Assembly (NCBI GenBank): GCA_964620215.1
Contig: CAZUJE010000051.1
Location: 1-18,333 of the forward strand
Source of the DNA: JAUSIF01 sp964620215
Lineage (GTDB): Bacteria; Pseudomonadota; Alphaproteobacteria; Rhizobiales; Xanthobacteraceae
Direction of reading: 5' to 3'
Length of the DNA: 18,333 nt
The notes under the pieces were generated by a model. The model did not search any database, had not been told where the DNA came from, and worked only from the letters and a program-made list of their open reading frames with translations. Within the stretch, counting starts at the first letter, position 1. Every line of letters begins with the position of its first letter. Shown here piece after piece: positions 1-6,476 of the stretch. Both the position numbers and the translations under genes were made by a program.

Positions 1-59
1 GCAACCGTTTCTTCGGCATTTGCCGCGAGATTATCTGCGCCTAGAGGGCGCGGGCAGGT

Positions 60-90
60 CCGTTCATATCTCTCGATCTCGAGACGAACG
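60..90 (+). promoter_or_regulatory. Hairpin in the cysS leader
   Basis: CGTTC (61-65) can pair with GAACG (86-90), and inside these TCTCG (71-75) pairs with CGAGA (80-84). No T-run follows, and the structure ends 25 bases before the start codon. It may be a leader element or an accident of composition; bases 1-115 otherwise show no clear gene. Confidence 0.25.
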
Positions 91-115
91 TTCCGGCCCG
101 CGGGCAAGGGACGTG

Positions 116-1957
116 ATGGATTTGAAGCTCTACAACACGCTCACGCGCGAGAAGGCGGCCTTCACGCCGCTCGATCGCTCGAACGTGCGCATGTATGTGT
201 GCGGGCCGACCGTCTATGACTTCGCCCATATCGGCAACGCGCGGCCGGTCATCGTCTTCGATGTGCTCTACCGGCTGCTGCGCCATGTATATGGCGAGCA
301 GCACGTCAAATATGTCCGCAACATCACCGACGTGGACGACAAGATCAACGCGCGCGCGGCGGAACGCGGCATCTCCATCCGCGATCTGACCGAGCAGACG
401 TATCAAAATTTCAAGGACGACGTGGCGGCGCTGGGTTGCCTGCCGCCGGACGTGGAGCCGCGCGCCACCGACCACATCAAGGAAATGAAAACGCTGATCG
501 AGCGGCTGGTGCAGGCGGACTTCGCCTATGTCGCCAACGATCACGTGCTGTTTCACGTCGCCGCGATGAAGGATTACGGCGAGCTTTCGCGCCGTCCGCT
601 CGACGAGATGATCGCGGGCGCCCGCGTCGAAGTCGCTCCCTACAAGCGCGATCCGATGGATTTCGTGCTGTGGAAGCCGTCGAAGCAGGACGAACCCGCA
701 TGGGATTCGCCGTCAGGCATCAAGGCGAAGGGCCGCCCCGGCTGGCACATCGAATGCTCGGCGATGAGCTGGAAGCATCTCGGCGAGACGTTCGATATTC
801 ATGGCGGCGGCATCGATCTCGTCTTTCCGCACCATGAAAACGAAATCGCGCAATCCCGCTGCGCCTTTCACACCGGCCTGATGGCGCAGGTGTGGATGCA
901 CAACGGATTTTTGCAGGTCGAAGGCGAGAAGATGGCCAAGTCCGCCGGGAATTTCATCACGATCCGTGAGCTTCGGCGTTCAAAACGATTTGGACAGCGT
1001 AACTGGCGTGGACCCGTCTTAAAATTTGCGATGTTGCAAACTCAATATCGGCAACCAATCGACTGGAGTGTGCGGCTATTGGAGCAATCCGAAGCGAGAC
1101 TTGAGCGGTGGCTCAGATTTGCTGCTGAACGGACCAAGAGAAAAGAAAATAAAGATTTGATGGGTAGATTTGTCGAGGCATTATCTGACGATCTGAACAC
1201 GCCGGGCGCGTTTTCTCTTGTGGATCAAGTAGTTGATAGTGAAAGATCAACCGATGAAAACAGATACACAGTTTATCAGATTCTTCGTCTGCTCGGCGTG
1301 CGTACAGAATCAACGCGCGTAGCAAGAGTAGTTGAACTATTAGATCGACAATTTGATAAAGTCGGACCATTCCATCTGTCTAGTACTTGGAGTGAAAGAT
1401 TCACTGAGCGTCAGCAAAAACAGTTAGCTTCAGGAAAAGCCTTATCTGCTTTACGCGATCGACTGAATCTCCATCTGTCAAATAGTTTGAGACAACAGCT
1501 GTTCCTGCAATCTAATAGCTCGGTCAAAAAATACCGTCCAAATACTTCGGACAGGTTTGAACATCTTTTTAAGACACTCGGAAATTTTACCAAGAATGAT
1601 TGGAAGAACATAATCGCAACTTCCAATAACCGTCCTCAGTTTGAAAGTGGCCTGATAAAACCAGAAACTGAAATGCTGCTCCGCATAAATGAGATTGCGG
1701 AACTTTATGGCGATTTGAATTCATGCATTGCGCTTGAGAACGGATTGAATGATCTTGCAAAAAAATACCTCCACCTTGCGCTTCCGAAGGAAGATGAGTG
1801 GGAAGTTCGAATCAGTCGATTAATTGCTGAAAGAGAAAAAGCTAGAAAAGATCGTGATTTTGCACGTTCCGACCGCATCCGCGACGAACTCGCCAAGATG
1901 GGAGTCGTCCTGAAAGACAACAAGGACGGCACCACCACCTGGGAGGTCGCGCGATGA
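116..1957 (+). CDS. cysS: Cysteinyl-tRNA synthetase with enlarged, AT-rich C-terminal half
   Basis: This class Ia synthetase charges tRNA-Cys with cysteine in the cytoplasm. Visible signatures are HIGN (residues 38-41), KMAKS (272-276) and the zinc ligands C29, C214, H239 and E243. The C-terminus is the family's usual SDRIRDELAKMGVV block. I chose the ATG at 116 because AAGGGA lies just upstream and MDLKLYN is a typical N-terminus; the frame is open further upstream to base 20. The product is 613 residues, whereas the family is usually about 460. The excess lies roughly in residues 396-562. From about base 970 to 1860 the DNA turns AT-rich (sampled 60-base lines hold 20-34 G+C, against a GC-rich remainder), yet it still encodes recognisable CysRS sequence just after KMAKS, such as YRQPIDWS. 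The gene overlaps the next by 4 bases (ATGA). Identity is certain; the role of the insert is unknown. Confidence 0.95.
   Translation: MDLKLYNTLTREKAAFTPLDRSNVRMYVCGPTVYDFAHIGNARPVIVFDVLYRLLRHVYGEQHVKYVRNITDVDDKINARAAERGISIRDLTEQTYQNFKDDVAALGCLPPDVEPRATDHIKEMKTLIERLVQADFAYVANDHVLFHVAAMKDYGELSRRPLDEMIAGARVEVAPYKRDPMDFVLWKPSKQDEPAWDSPSGIKAKGRPGWHIECSAMSWKHLGETFDIHGGGIDLVFPHHENEIAQSRCAFHTGLMAQVWMHNGFLQVEGEKMAKSAGNFITIRELRRSKRFGQRNWRGPVLKFAMLQTQYRQPIDWSVRLLEQSEARLERWLRFAAERTKRKENKDLMGRFVEALSDDLNTPGAFSLVDQVVDSERSTDENRYTVYQILRLLGVRTESTRVARVVELLDRQFDKVGPFHLSSTWSERFTERQQKQLASGKALSALRDRLNLHLSNSLRQQLFLQSNSSVKKYRPNTSDRFEHLFKTLGNFTKNDWKNIIATSNNRPQFESGLIKPETEMLLRINEIAELYGDLNSCIALENGLNDLAKKYLHLALPKEDEWEVRISRLIAEREKARKDRDFARSDRIRDELAKMGVVLKDNKDGTTTWEVAR
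970..1860 (+). other. AT-rich island inside cysS
   Basis: Base composition and codon choice change abruptly within the gene. Codons such as AAA, AGA, TTA and ATA become common here and are rare in the flanks. The island begins just after the KMAKS coding region and ends just before the conserved SDRIRDEL coding region. The reading frame stays open throughout. It contains both homologous CysRS sequence and about 165 codons I do not recognise. The edges are judged by eye and could be off by about 20 bases. Confidence 0.75.
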
Positions 1958-2439
1958 GCGAGGAATTCGCGCTGCGCCCGATGCTGCCCGAAGACCTGCC
2001 GCTGCTCGCGGAAATCTTCCGCTCCAGCATCGCGGAGCTGACCTCCGGCGATTACTCGGCTTCGCAGCAGGATGCATGGGCATCTTCGGTCGAGGACGAG
2101 GAAGAATTCGCCAATCGCCTCGCCAACGCGCTCGCACTCGTTGCCACCCACGAAGGCCAGCCGGTTGGATTCATCTCGCTCATGGACAACGAAGTGGTGG
2201 ACCTCTTCTATGTGCATCCGGACGCGGCGGGGCAGGGTGCCGGCGCAATGCTGTATGATGCGCTGGAAAAACTCGCCGCCTCACGCGGCGCGAAAGTGCT
2301 TAAAGTGGATACCAGCGACACCGCGCGGGATTTCTTCCAGAAGCGCGGCTATGTCGCCACCAGCCGGAATTCGATTTCAATGGGCGACGAATGGCTCGCC
2401 AACACCACGATGGAAAAGAAATTAGGGGCCGCAGCATGA
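1954..2439 (+). CDS. GNAT-family N-acetyltransferase
   Basis: This 161-residue protein has the GNAT acetyltransferase fold, which moves an acetyl group from acetyl-CoA to an amine. The clearest signature is motif A: strand VVDLFYVHP (residues 81-89) followed by the acetyl-CoA pyrophosphate-binding turn QGAGAML (94-100). A later helix and strand around DFFQKRGYVA match the usual C-terminal part of the fold. The length is normal for a single-domain GNAT. Its start codon overlaps the cysS stop (ATGA) and its own stop overlaps the cimA start (ATGA), so the three genes are probably translationally coupled. The substrate cannot be read from the sequence. The gene shows none of the AT-rich drift seen in cysS. 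Confidence 0.88.
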   Translation: MSEEFALRPMLPEDLPLLAEIFRSSIAELTSGDYSASQQDAWASSVEDEEEFANRLANALALVATHEGQPVGFISLMDNEVVDLFYVHPDAAGQGAGAMLYDALEKLAASRGAKVLKVDTSDTARDFFQKRGYVATSRNSISMGDEWLANTTMEKKLGAAA

Positions 2440-3878
2440 GCAAAGAGCGCCTCTATCTCTTCGACACTACGCTGCGCGACGGTGCGCAGATGCCGGGCGT
2501 GGATTTCACGCTGCCGGACAAATTGCGCGTGACCGAATTGCTGGACAGTCTGGGCATCGATTATGTCGAAGCCGGTTATCCCGGTGCGAACCCGACCGAC
2601 ACGAATTTGTTTGCTGAAAAGCGTAACACCAGGGCGAAATTCACCGCCTTCGGCATGACCAAGCGCCCGGGCCGCTCTGCCTCGAACGATCCGGGCCTCG
2701 CCACCGTCATCAACGCGAAGGCCGCCGACGCGATTTGTCTCGTCGCAAAATCCTCCGCGTTCCAGGTGAAGGTAGCGCTCGAGACGACGCCGGAAGAAAA
2801 CCTGAATTCAATCCGCGAAAGCGTGAAGGCTGCGAAGGACACCGGCCGCGAAGTGCTGATCGACTGCGAGCACTTCTTCGACGGCTACAAGGAAGACGCG
2901 AAATTCGCGCTCGAATGCGCGAAGGCCGCCTATGATTCAGGTGCNNNNNNNNNNNNNNNNNNNNNNNNNNNNNNNNNNNNNNNNNNNNNNNNNNNNNNNN
3001 NNNNNNNNNNNNNNNNNNNNNNNNNNNNNNNNNNNNNNNNNNNNCAGGATTTCGCGGAGAAATTCGAGATCGGCGTGAAGCCTGATGCGCTGAAAAATCT
3101 GGCGCGTGTTTCGCACACGCTCGACGACATGCTGAACCGCGCGCCCGACCGCCATGCCGCTTATGTCGGCGACGCCGCTTTCACCACCAAGACCGGAATT
3201 CACGCTTCGGCGATCATGAAAAATCCGAAGACCTATGAGCATGTTACGCCCGAAGCCGTTGGCAACCGCCGCAAACTGCTGGTCTCCGAGCAGTCCGGAA
3301 AATCCAATGTGCTGGCCGAGCTGGAGCGCATCGGCATCAAGGTGGAGAAAGATGACGAGCGCGTGTCGCGCGTGCTGGAGGCGGTGAAGGAGCGGGAGTC
3401 GAAGGGCTATTCCTACGAAGGCGCCGACGCCTCGTTTGCACTGCTTGCCCGCCGCATCCTCGGCAAGGTGCCGCAGTTTTTCGAGGTGACGCAGTTCGAC
3501 GTGAATGTCGAGCAGCGCATCAACGCGAAGGGCGAGCGCGTCACCGTCTCCATGGCGATTGTAAAAGTCACCGTCGGCGACGAAAAACTGATCTCGGCCG
3601 GCGAGGGCAACGGCCCCGTCAACGCGCTCGACGTGGCGCTGCGCAAGGATCTCGGAAAATACCAGCCCTTCATCAAGGACTTGCAGCTCACCGACTACCG
3701 CGTGCGTATCCTCGATGGCGGCACGGGTGCGGTGACGCGCGTGCTGATCGAAAGCATGGATGAAACCGGCGACCGCTGGACCACGATTGGCGTCTCGCCG
3801 AACATCATCGATGCGTCGTTTCAGGCGCTCGTGGATTCGATCACGTGGAAGCTGATGAAGAGTAACGCGCCGGTCTGA
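2436..3878 (+). CDS. cimA: Citramalate synthase (contains an assembly gap)
   Basis: CimA condenses pyruvate with acetyl-CoA to (R)-citramalate, the entry to a threonine-independent isoleucine route. The N-terminus carries the DTTLRDG motif of the isopropylmalate/citramalate synthase family, including the catalytic Arg. GIHASAI and a LeuA-type C-terminal regulatory domain follow. The early CEHFFDGYK segment and the overall pattern fit the CimA (TIGR00977-like) branch rather than LeuA. Codons for residues 170-203 are N. That part should hold the HxH metal site and a Gly/Asn-rich loop, and the family normally has about 85 residues there, so the true gap is probably longer than 100 bases. The start is the ATG overlapping the GNAT stop. 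The stop is immediately followed by the convergent DUF3750 gene. Confidence 0.9.
   Translation: MSKERLYLFDTTLRDGAQMPGVDFTLPDKLRVTELLDSLGIDYVEAGYPGANPTDTNLFAEKRNTRAKFTAFGMTKRPGRSASNDPGLATVINAKAADAICLVAKSSAFQVKVALETTPEENLNSIRESVKAAKDTGREVLIDCEHFFDGYKEDAKFALECAKAAYDSGXXXXXXXXXXXXXXXXXXXXXXXXXXXXXXXXXXQDFAEKFEIGVKPDALKNLARVSHTLDDMLNRAPDRHAAYVGDAAFTTKTGIHASAIMKNPKTYEHVTPEAVGNRRKLLVSEQSGKSNVLAELERIGIKVEKDDERVSRVLEAVKERESKGYSYEGADASFALLARRILGKVPQFFEVTQFDVNVEQRINAKGERVTVSMAIVKVTVGDEKLISAGEGNGPVNALDVALRKDLGKYQPFIKDLQLTDYRVRILDGGTGAVTRVLIESMDETGDRWTTIGVSPNIIDASFQALVDSITWKLMKSNAPV
2945..3044. other. Assembly gap (100 N)
   Basis: There are exactly 100 undetermined bases inside cimA. A round 100 is the usual placeholder for a scaffold gap of unknown length. 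Comparison with the family suggests about 250 bases are really missing, so the open frame across the N run does not prove an intact gene. Confidence 0.98.
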
Positions 3879-4676
3879 TTATTCCGCCTTCGCGTTCGCC
3901 GACGAAGCGAAGCCGTCAAGGCCGATGCGGCCGAAGCCCGGAATCTTGATCGCCGGATGGCGCAGGTCGAACCCGGCGACAAAGCCGAGCACGTTCAACT
4001 CAACGCCCTCGACCCAGCCGAGCTTCAAGCCGAGATAGCCCCAGAGATTCAGCTCCACGCCGGTGCCGCTGTCGGTGACGCCGAGATAAAAATCCGGGCG
4101 AAAATCGCGGCCGATGGCGTTCGGCGGCAACAGCACGCCGAGTTCAGGCACCGAGCGCAGAACATTGGCGACGAATGTATTGCTGTTCGGCCCGGGCCAC
4201 GCGCGATAGTCGCCCGCGTTGCGCCAGCGATATTCCTTCACGGCGTCCTGAATTTTTGGGATCAGTCTTGAAGCCTGTTCACCGTTCACATCGGCGATCA
4301 CGATCGGATCGTTGCCGCGCCAGCGCGCATCCGCTTCCCAGCCGTTCTGGCGCACGGGATTGCCCCAGCCGACCACGTCGTAGCGCGTCCATTCGCGCGC
4401 ACCCTCCGGCTTGAACACGATCCAGCTATGCACGGCGACCGCGCCGCGCCATCCGCCGGTGGGTGCCGCGAGCACCACGACCCGCGCCGGCTGATATTTC
4501 TGCGCCGGCGGCAGGCTGCCTACGCTCGCCCAGCTAGCATTCCAGCCGCGCGGACCGCCGTCATAGGCAAGCCGCCCGGCGCTGGCGCCGATCGGAATGA
4601 TGAAAGCGATCAGCAACAGAAGCCAGATCAGGCGGCGGACTCGGCGGCGGCGGAGAGGAGGGGATTGCATCGTCAT
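3879..4676 (-). CDS. DUF3750 family membrane-anchored protein
   Basis: The gene encodes 265 residues of unknown function matching what I recall of the DUF3750 family. An Arg-rich stretch (RRRRVRR) is followed by one hydrophobic segment, about residues 15-33, which acts as a signal anchor placing the rest in the periplasm. Conserved-looking blocks are AVHSWIVFK (with H83), YDVVGWGNPVR and WPGPNSNTF (160-168). A hydrophobic glycine-rich C-terminal region contains repeated VELN(L/V)(W/L)G units. The start is either ATG 4676 or ATG 4670; no clear ribosome binding site distinguishes them. The frame extends upstream, but those residues look non-coding. The stop touches the cimA stop with no bases between. 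No reaction can be assigned; the His and Asn-rich motifs would suit an enzyme, but this is inference. Confidence 0.8.
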   Translation of the reverse strand: MTMQSPPLRRRRVRRLIWLLLLIAFIIPIGASAGRLAYDGGPRGWNASWASVGSLPPAQKYQPARVVVLAAPTGGWRGAVAVHSWIVFKPEGAREWTRYDVVGWGNPVRQNGWEADARWRGNDPIVIADVNGEQASRLIPKIQDAVKEYRWRNAGDYRAWPGPNSNTFVANVLRSVPELGVLLPPNAIGRDFRPDFYLGVTDSGTGVELNLWGYLGLKLGWVEGVELNVLGFVAGFDLRHPAIKIPGFGRIGLDGFASSANAKAE

Positions 4677-4784
4677 TGAAGTATAAATGGTTTCTGCCCG
4701 AACTGTGGCAAGTGCGGCCAAGTGGCTGAGCAGCCGGATTAAATTTGCGTAATGCGGCTAAAGGCTCAACTCAGGCACGGATAA

Positions 4785-5393
4785 TCACATTTCCTCGGCC
4801 ACAATCCTCGGAGACGGCCCGCTCAATTCAATCTGCGGAATATCGCGCACGGCGGCGCGCAGCTTCGGCACAATGTCCTCGACGCGCTCCGCGCTGAGCA
4901 GATTGAATGAGCCGCTGCGGATAAAACCGCGCTCGGTTTGGTGCGCGAAGAGATCGAGCAGCGGATTCCAGAAGCCATTGAGGTTCAGGATCAGCACCGG
5001 CTTCTTGTGGCGCCCGAGTTGCGCCCATGAAAGCTGCTCGATGATTTCCTCCAGCGTGCCGATGCCGCCGGGCAGTGTCACGAACGCATCCGCGCGCTGA
5101 AACATCTTGTGCTTCCGCTCGTGCATGTCCTGCGTAACGATGATTTCCGAAGCGCCCTTGAAGGCCATTTCGCGCGCAACCAGAAAATCCGGAATGATGC
5201 CGGTGACCTCGCCACCGCTTTCGGCGGCGGCCTGCGCCACCGCACCCATCAAGCCGAGGCTGCCGCCCCCATAGACGAGATGGATTTTCTCCTTCGCCAG
5301 GATTTTTCCGAAGGCGCGGGCGGAATCGACGAAAGCCGGATCCTCTCCCACGGACGAGCCGCAGTACACGCAGATGCTGTTGATGTTTGCCAT
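4785..5393 (-). CDS. LOG-family (TIGR00730) nucleotide phosphoribohydrolase
   Basis: This 202-residue Rossmann-fold protein belongs to the LOG family, whose characterised members release a free base from a nucleoside 5'-monophosphate (in plants, active cytokinin). The family signature PGGIGTLEE is at residues 108-116, with MHERK at 90-94 and the glycine-rich YGGGSLGLMG at 41-50. The ICVYCGSS start is also typical. The length is normal. I chose ATG 5393; a TTG two codons earlier is also possible and neither has a clear ribosome binding site. In bacteria the natural substrate is often AMP or a related nucleotide. Old annotations calling the family lysine decarboxylase should not be followed. 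Confidence 0.92.
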   Translation of the reverse strand: MANINSICVYCGSSVGEDPAFVDSARAFGKILAKEKIHLVYGGGSLGLMGAVAQAAAESGGEVTGIIPDFLVAREMAFKGASEIIVTQDMHERKHKMFQRADAFVTLPGGIGTLEEIIEQLSWAQLGRHKKPVLILNLNGFWNPLLDLFAHQTERGFIRSGSFNLLSAERVEDIVPKLRAAVRDIPQIELSGPSPRIVAEEM

Positions 5394-5438
5394 ATTCAAA
5401 AGGTGGGTTGTGACCGCGCTCGCGTCAAGCCCGCGTTT

Positions 5439-5987
5439 TTAGTTGCTCGCCGATTGTGAATAGCCGCGCCCGTCCCATTTGTATTTCGCGACGTGATGGC
5501 TTTTGCGTCCGTCCTGCCGCGTGGTCTCGAATTCCGCCTCGATCTCGCCGGAAGGCGAAATCCGCACCGGCAATTCGGGGTCGGCGATCATGAATTTGCT
5601 GGTGCGGTCGCGGTCGTCGGTGAAATCCACGGGCACGAATTCGCCGGCGGCTTCATCCCAGCGCAACACCACCATCGCGCTCCGCTGCGGCACTGCTCCG
5701 CGGAGGATGATTTCGTCCACACCATCCCTGTCGAGATCACGCGCGACGAGCCCCGCGTCGCTCCCGCCGGAAATGGAGACGAGCCGGTCGCCCAGGCGCG
5801 GGAAAGTCTGCGTGGCTCCGCCGCTGATTTCTATTTCGAGCAGCACGCCTTCACCCGCCACGGCGGTCGCGGTCGCCTTCGCGGTCTTGCCCTGGCCGAG
5901 TTTCGCGGTGACGCTTTGCTCCTGCGCGCTGGAAGCCGTTGCAATCAATAACGTAATCATGAAGCCGGCGAGTACTCGGAAGCGCAT
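5439..5987 (-). CDS. Secreted hypothetical protein with an Asp-rich loop
   Basis: This 182-residue protein has a clear Sec signal peptide, with cleavage expected after TASSA (residues 17-21). The mature part is mostly beta-strand-like. It contains DLDRDGVDE (84-92), a calcium-binding-type loop like those in FG-GAP or integrin-like repeats, followed by IILRGAVP. The end is YKWDGRGYS, common in periplasmic proteins with a single beta-propeller-like unit. A ribosome binding site (AGGGAGA) sits 6 bases before the ATG. The gene is divergent from the arsR-type gene, with 121 bases between starts. I do not recognise a family with a known function. A periplasmic location is well supported; calcium binding is inference. 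Confidence 0.78.
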   Translation of the reverse strand: MRFRVLAGFMITLLIATASSAQEQSVTAKLGQGKTAKATATAVAGEGVLLEIEISGGATQTFPRLGDRLVSISGGSDAGLVARDLDRDGVDEIILRGAVPQRSAMVVLRWDEAAGEFVPVDFTDDRDRTSKFMIADPELPVRISPSGEIEAEFETTRQDGRKSHHVAKYKWDGRGYSQSASN

Positions 5988-6070
5988 TTGTCGTCTCCCT
6001 GCGGAACCGCTTCTTATCTAGCAATAACAACGCTTTGCGGGAAATTCCGTTCGCTGCGGCATGGCGGCGC

Positions 6071-6109
6071 TTGTGAACATCTCGTTTATCGCCTATCGTC
6101 GATTAACGA
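6071..6109 (+). promoter_or_regulatory. Promoter and candidate ArsR operator
   Basis: A -35-like TTGTGA (6071-6076) and a -10-like TATCGT (6094-6099) are separated by 17 bases. They are overlaid by an inverted repeat, TCGTTTATCG (6082-6091) and CGATTAACGA (6100-6109), matching at 9 of 10 positions with the -10 exactly between the arms. Transcription would begin at or within a few bases of the ATG at 6109, and no ribosome binding site precedes that ATG, so the mRNA may be leaderless. Autorepression by the ArsR-type protein is inferred. Confidence 0.5.
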
Positions 6110-6456
6110 TGAACGTCCAGATCAACCCGGCCCGCGAGCTAGACGGCGAAAGCGATCTCGCCAGCCGTCTGCGCGCACTTGCCCATCCGGCACGGCTGCG
6201 AATTCTCGCCGCCCTCGCCAGCAACGATACATGCCACTGCGGCGAAATCGTGCGCGGCCTGCCGCTCGCGCAATCGACTGTCTCCGAGCATTTGCGCATC
6301 CTGCGGGAAGTGGGGCTCGTGCGCGCGGGAAACAATGGCGCGCGCGCGTGTTACTGCGTTGACCGTGCCGAGGTGCGTAAGCTGGCGCAAGAGCTGGAAC
6401 GCTTGCTAGCCCCGATCGGAAAAGATGGACGGACACGGAAAGCGCGGCGCAGGTGA
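6109..6456 (+). CDS. ArsR/SmtB-family transcriptional regulator
   Basis: This 115-residue winged-helix repressor resembles metal- or thiol-sensing ArsR proteins. LRALAHPARLRILAAL is the typical first helix pair, and LPLAQSTVSEHLRIL (about residues 51-65) is the DNA-recognition helix. C42-H43-C44 lies just before it, where classic ArsR proteins carry the ELCVCDL metal site, and a second pair, C81 and C83, occurs near the wing. I chose ATG 6109 over the in-frame ATG 6061 because family homology begins after 6109 and a promoter fits just upstream. The stop overlaps a possible GTG start (6453) of the exporter gene, so both form one unit. The likely job is controlling that exporter in response to metal, oxidant or thiol stress. 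The ligand is unknown. Confidence 0.88.
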   Translation: MNVQINPARELDGESDLASRLRALAHPARLRILAALASNDTCHCGEIVRGLPLAQSTVSEHLRILREVGLVRAGNNGARACYCVDRAEVRKLAQELERLLAPIGKDGRTRKARRR

Positions 6457-6476
6457 GTGGTGGAGTAGGCAAAAAA

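Noticed and set aside
3..44. Possible tail of an upstream plus-strand gene ending at TAG 42-44
   Set aside because: Only 13 codons are visible and the residues do not let me name a family. The frame might be real, but it cannot be supported.
41..556. A 171-codon minus-strand open frame over the start of cysS
   Set aside because: It is antisense to highly conserved CysRS codons, has no family resemblance and no ribosome binding site.
1301..1801. Intein inside cysS
   Set aside because: No N-terminal Cys/Ser splice block, no His-Asn plus Cys/Ser/Thr at the right end, and the composition change begins well before the extra residues.
2436..3878. cimA as a pseudogene
   Set aside because: The only interruption is the run of N from assembly. 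All sequenced parts are intact and well conserved.
4785..5393. Lysine decarboxylase
   Set aside because: This is a legacy label for the PGGxGTxxE family. The protein lacks any pyridoxal phosphate decarboxylase feature and fits LOG phosphoribohydrolases.
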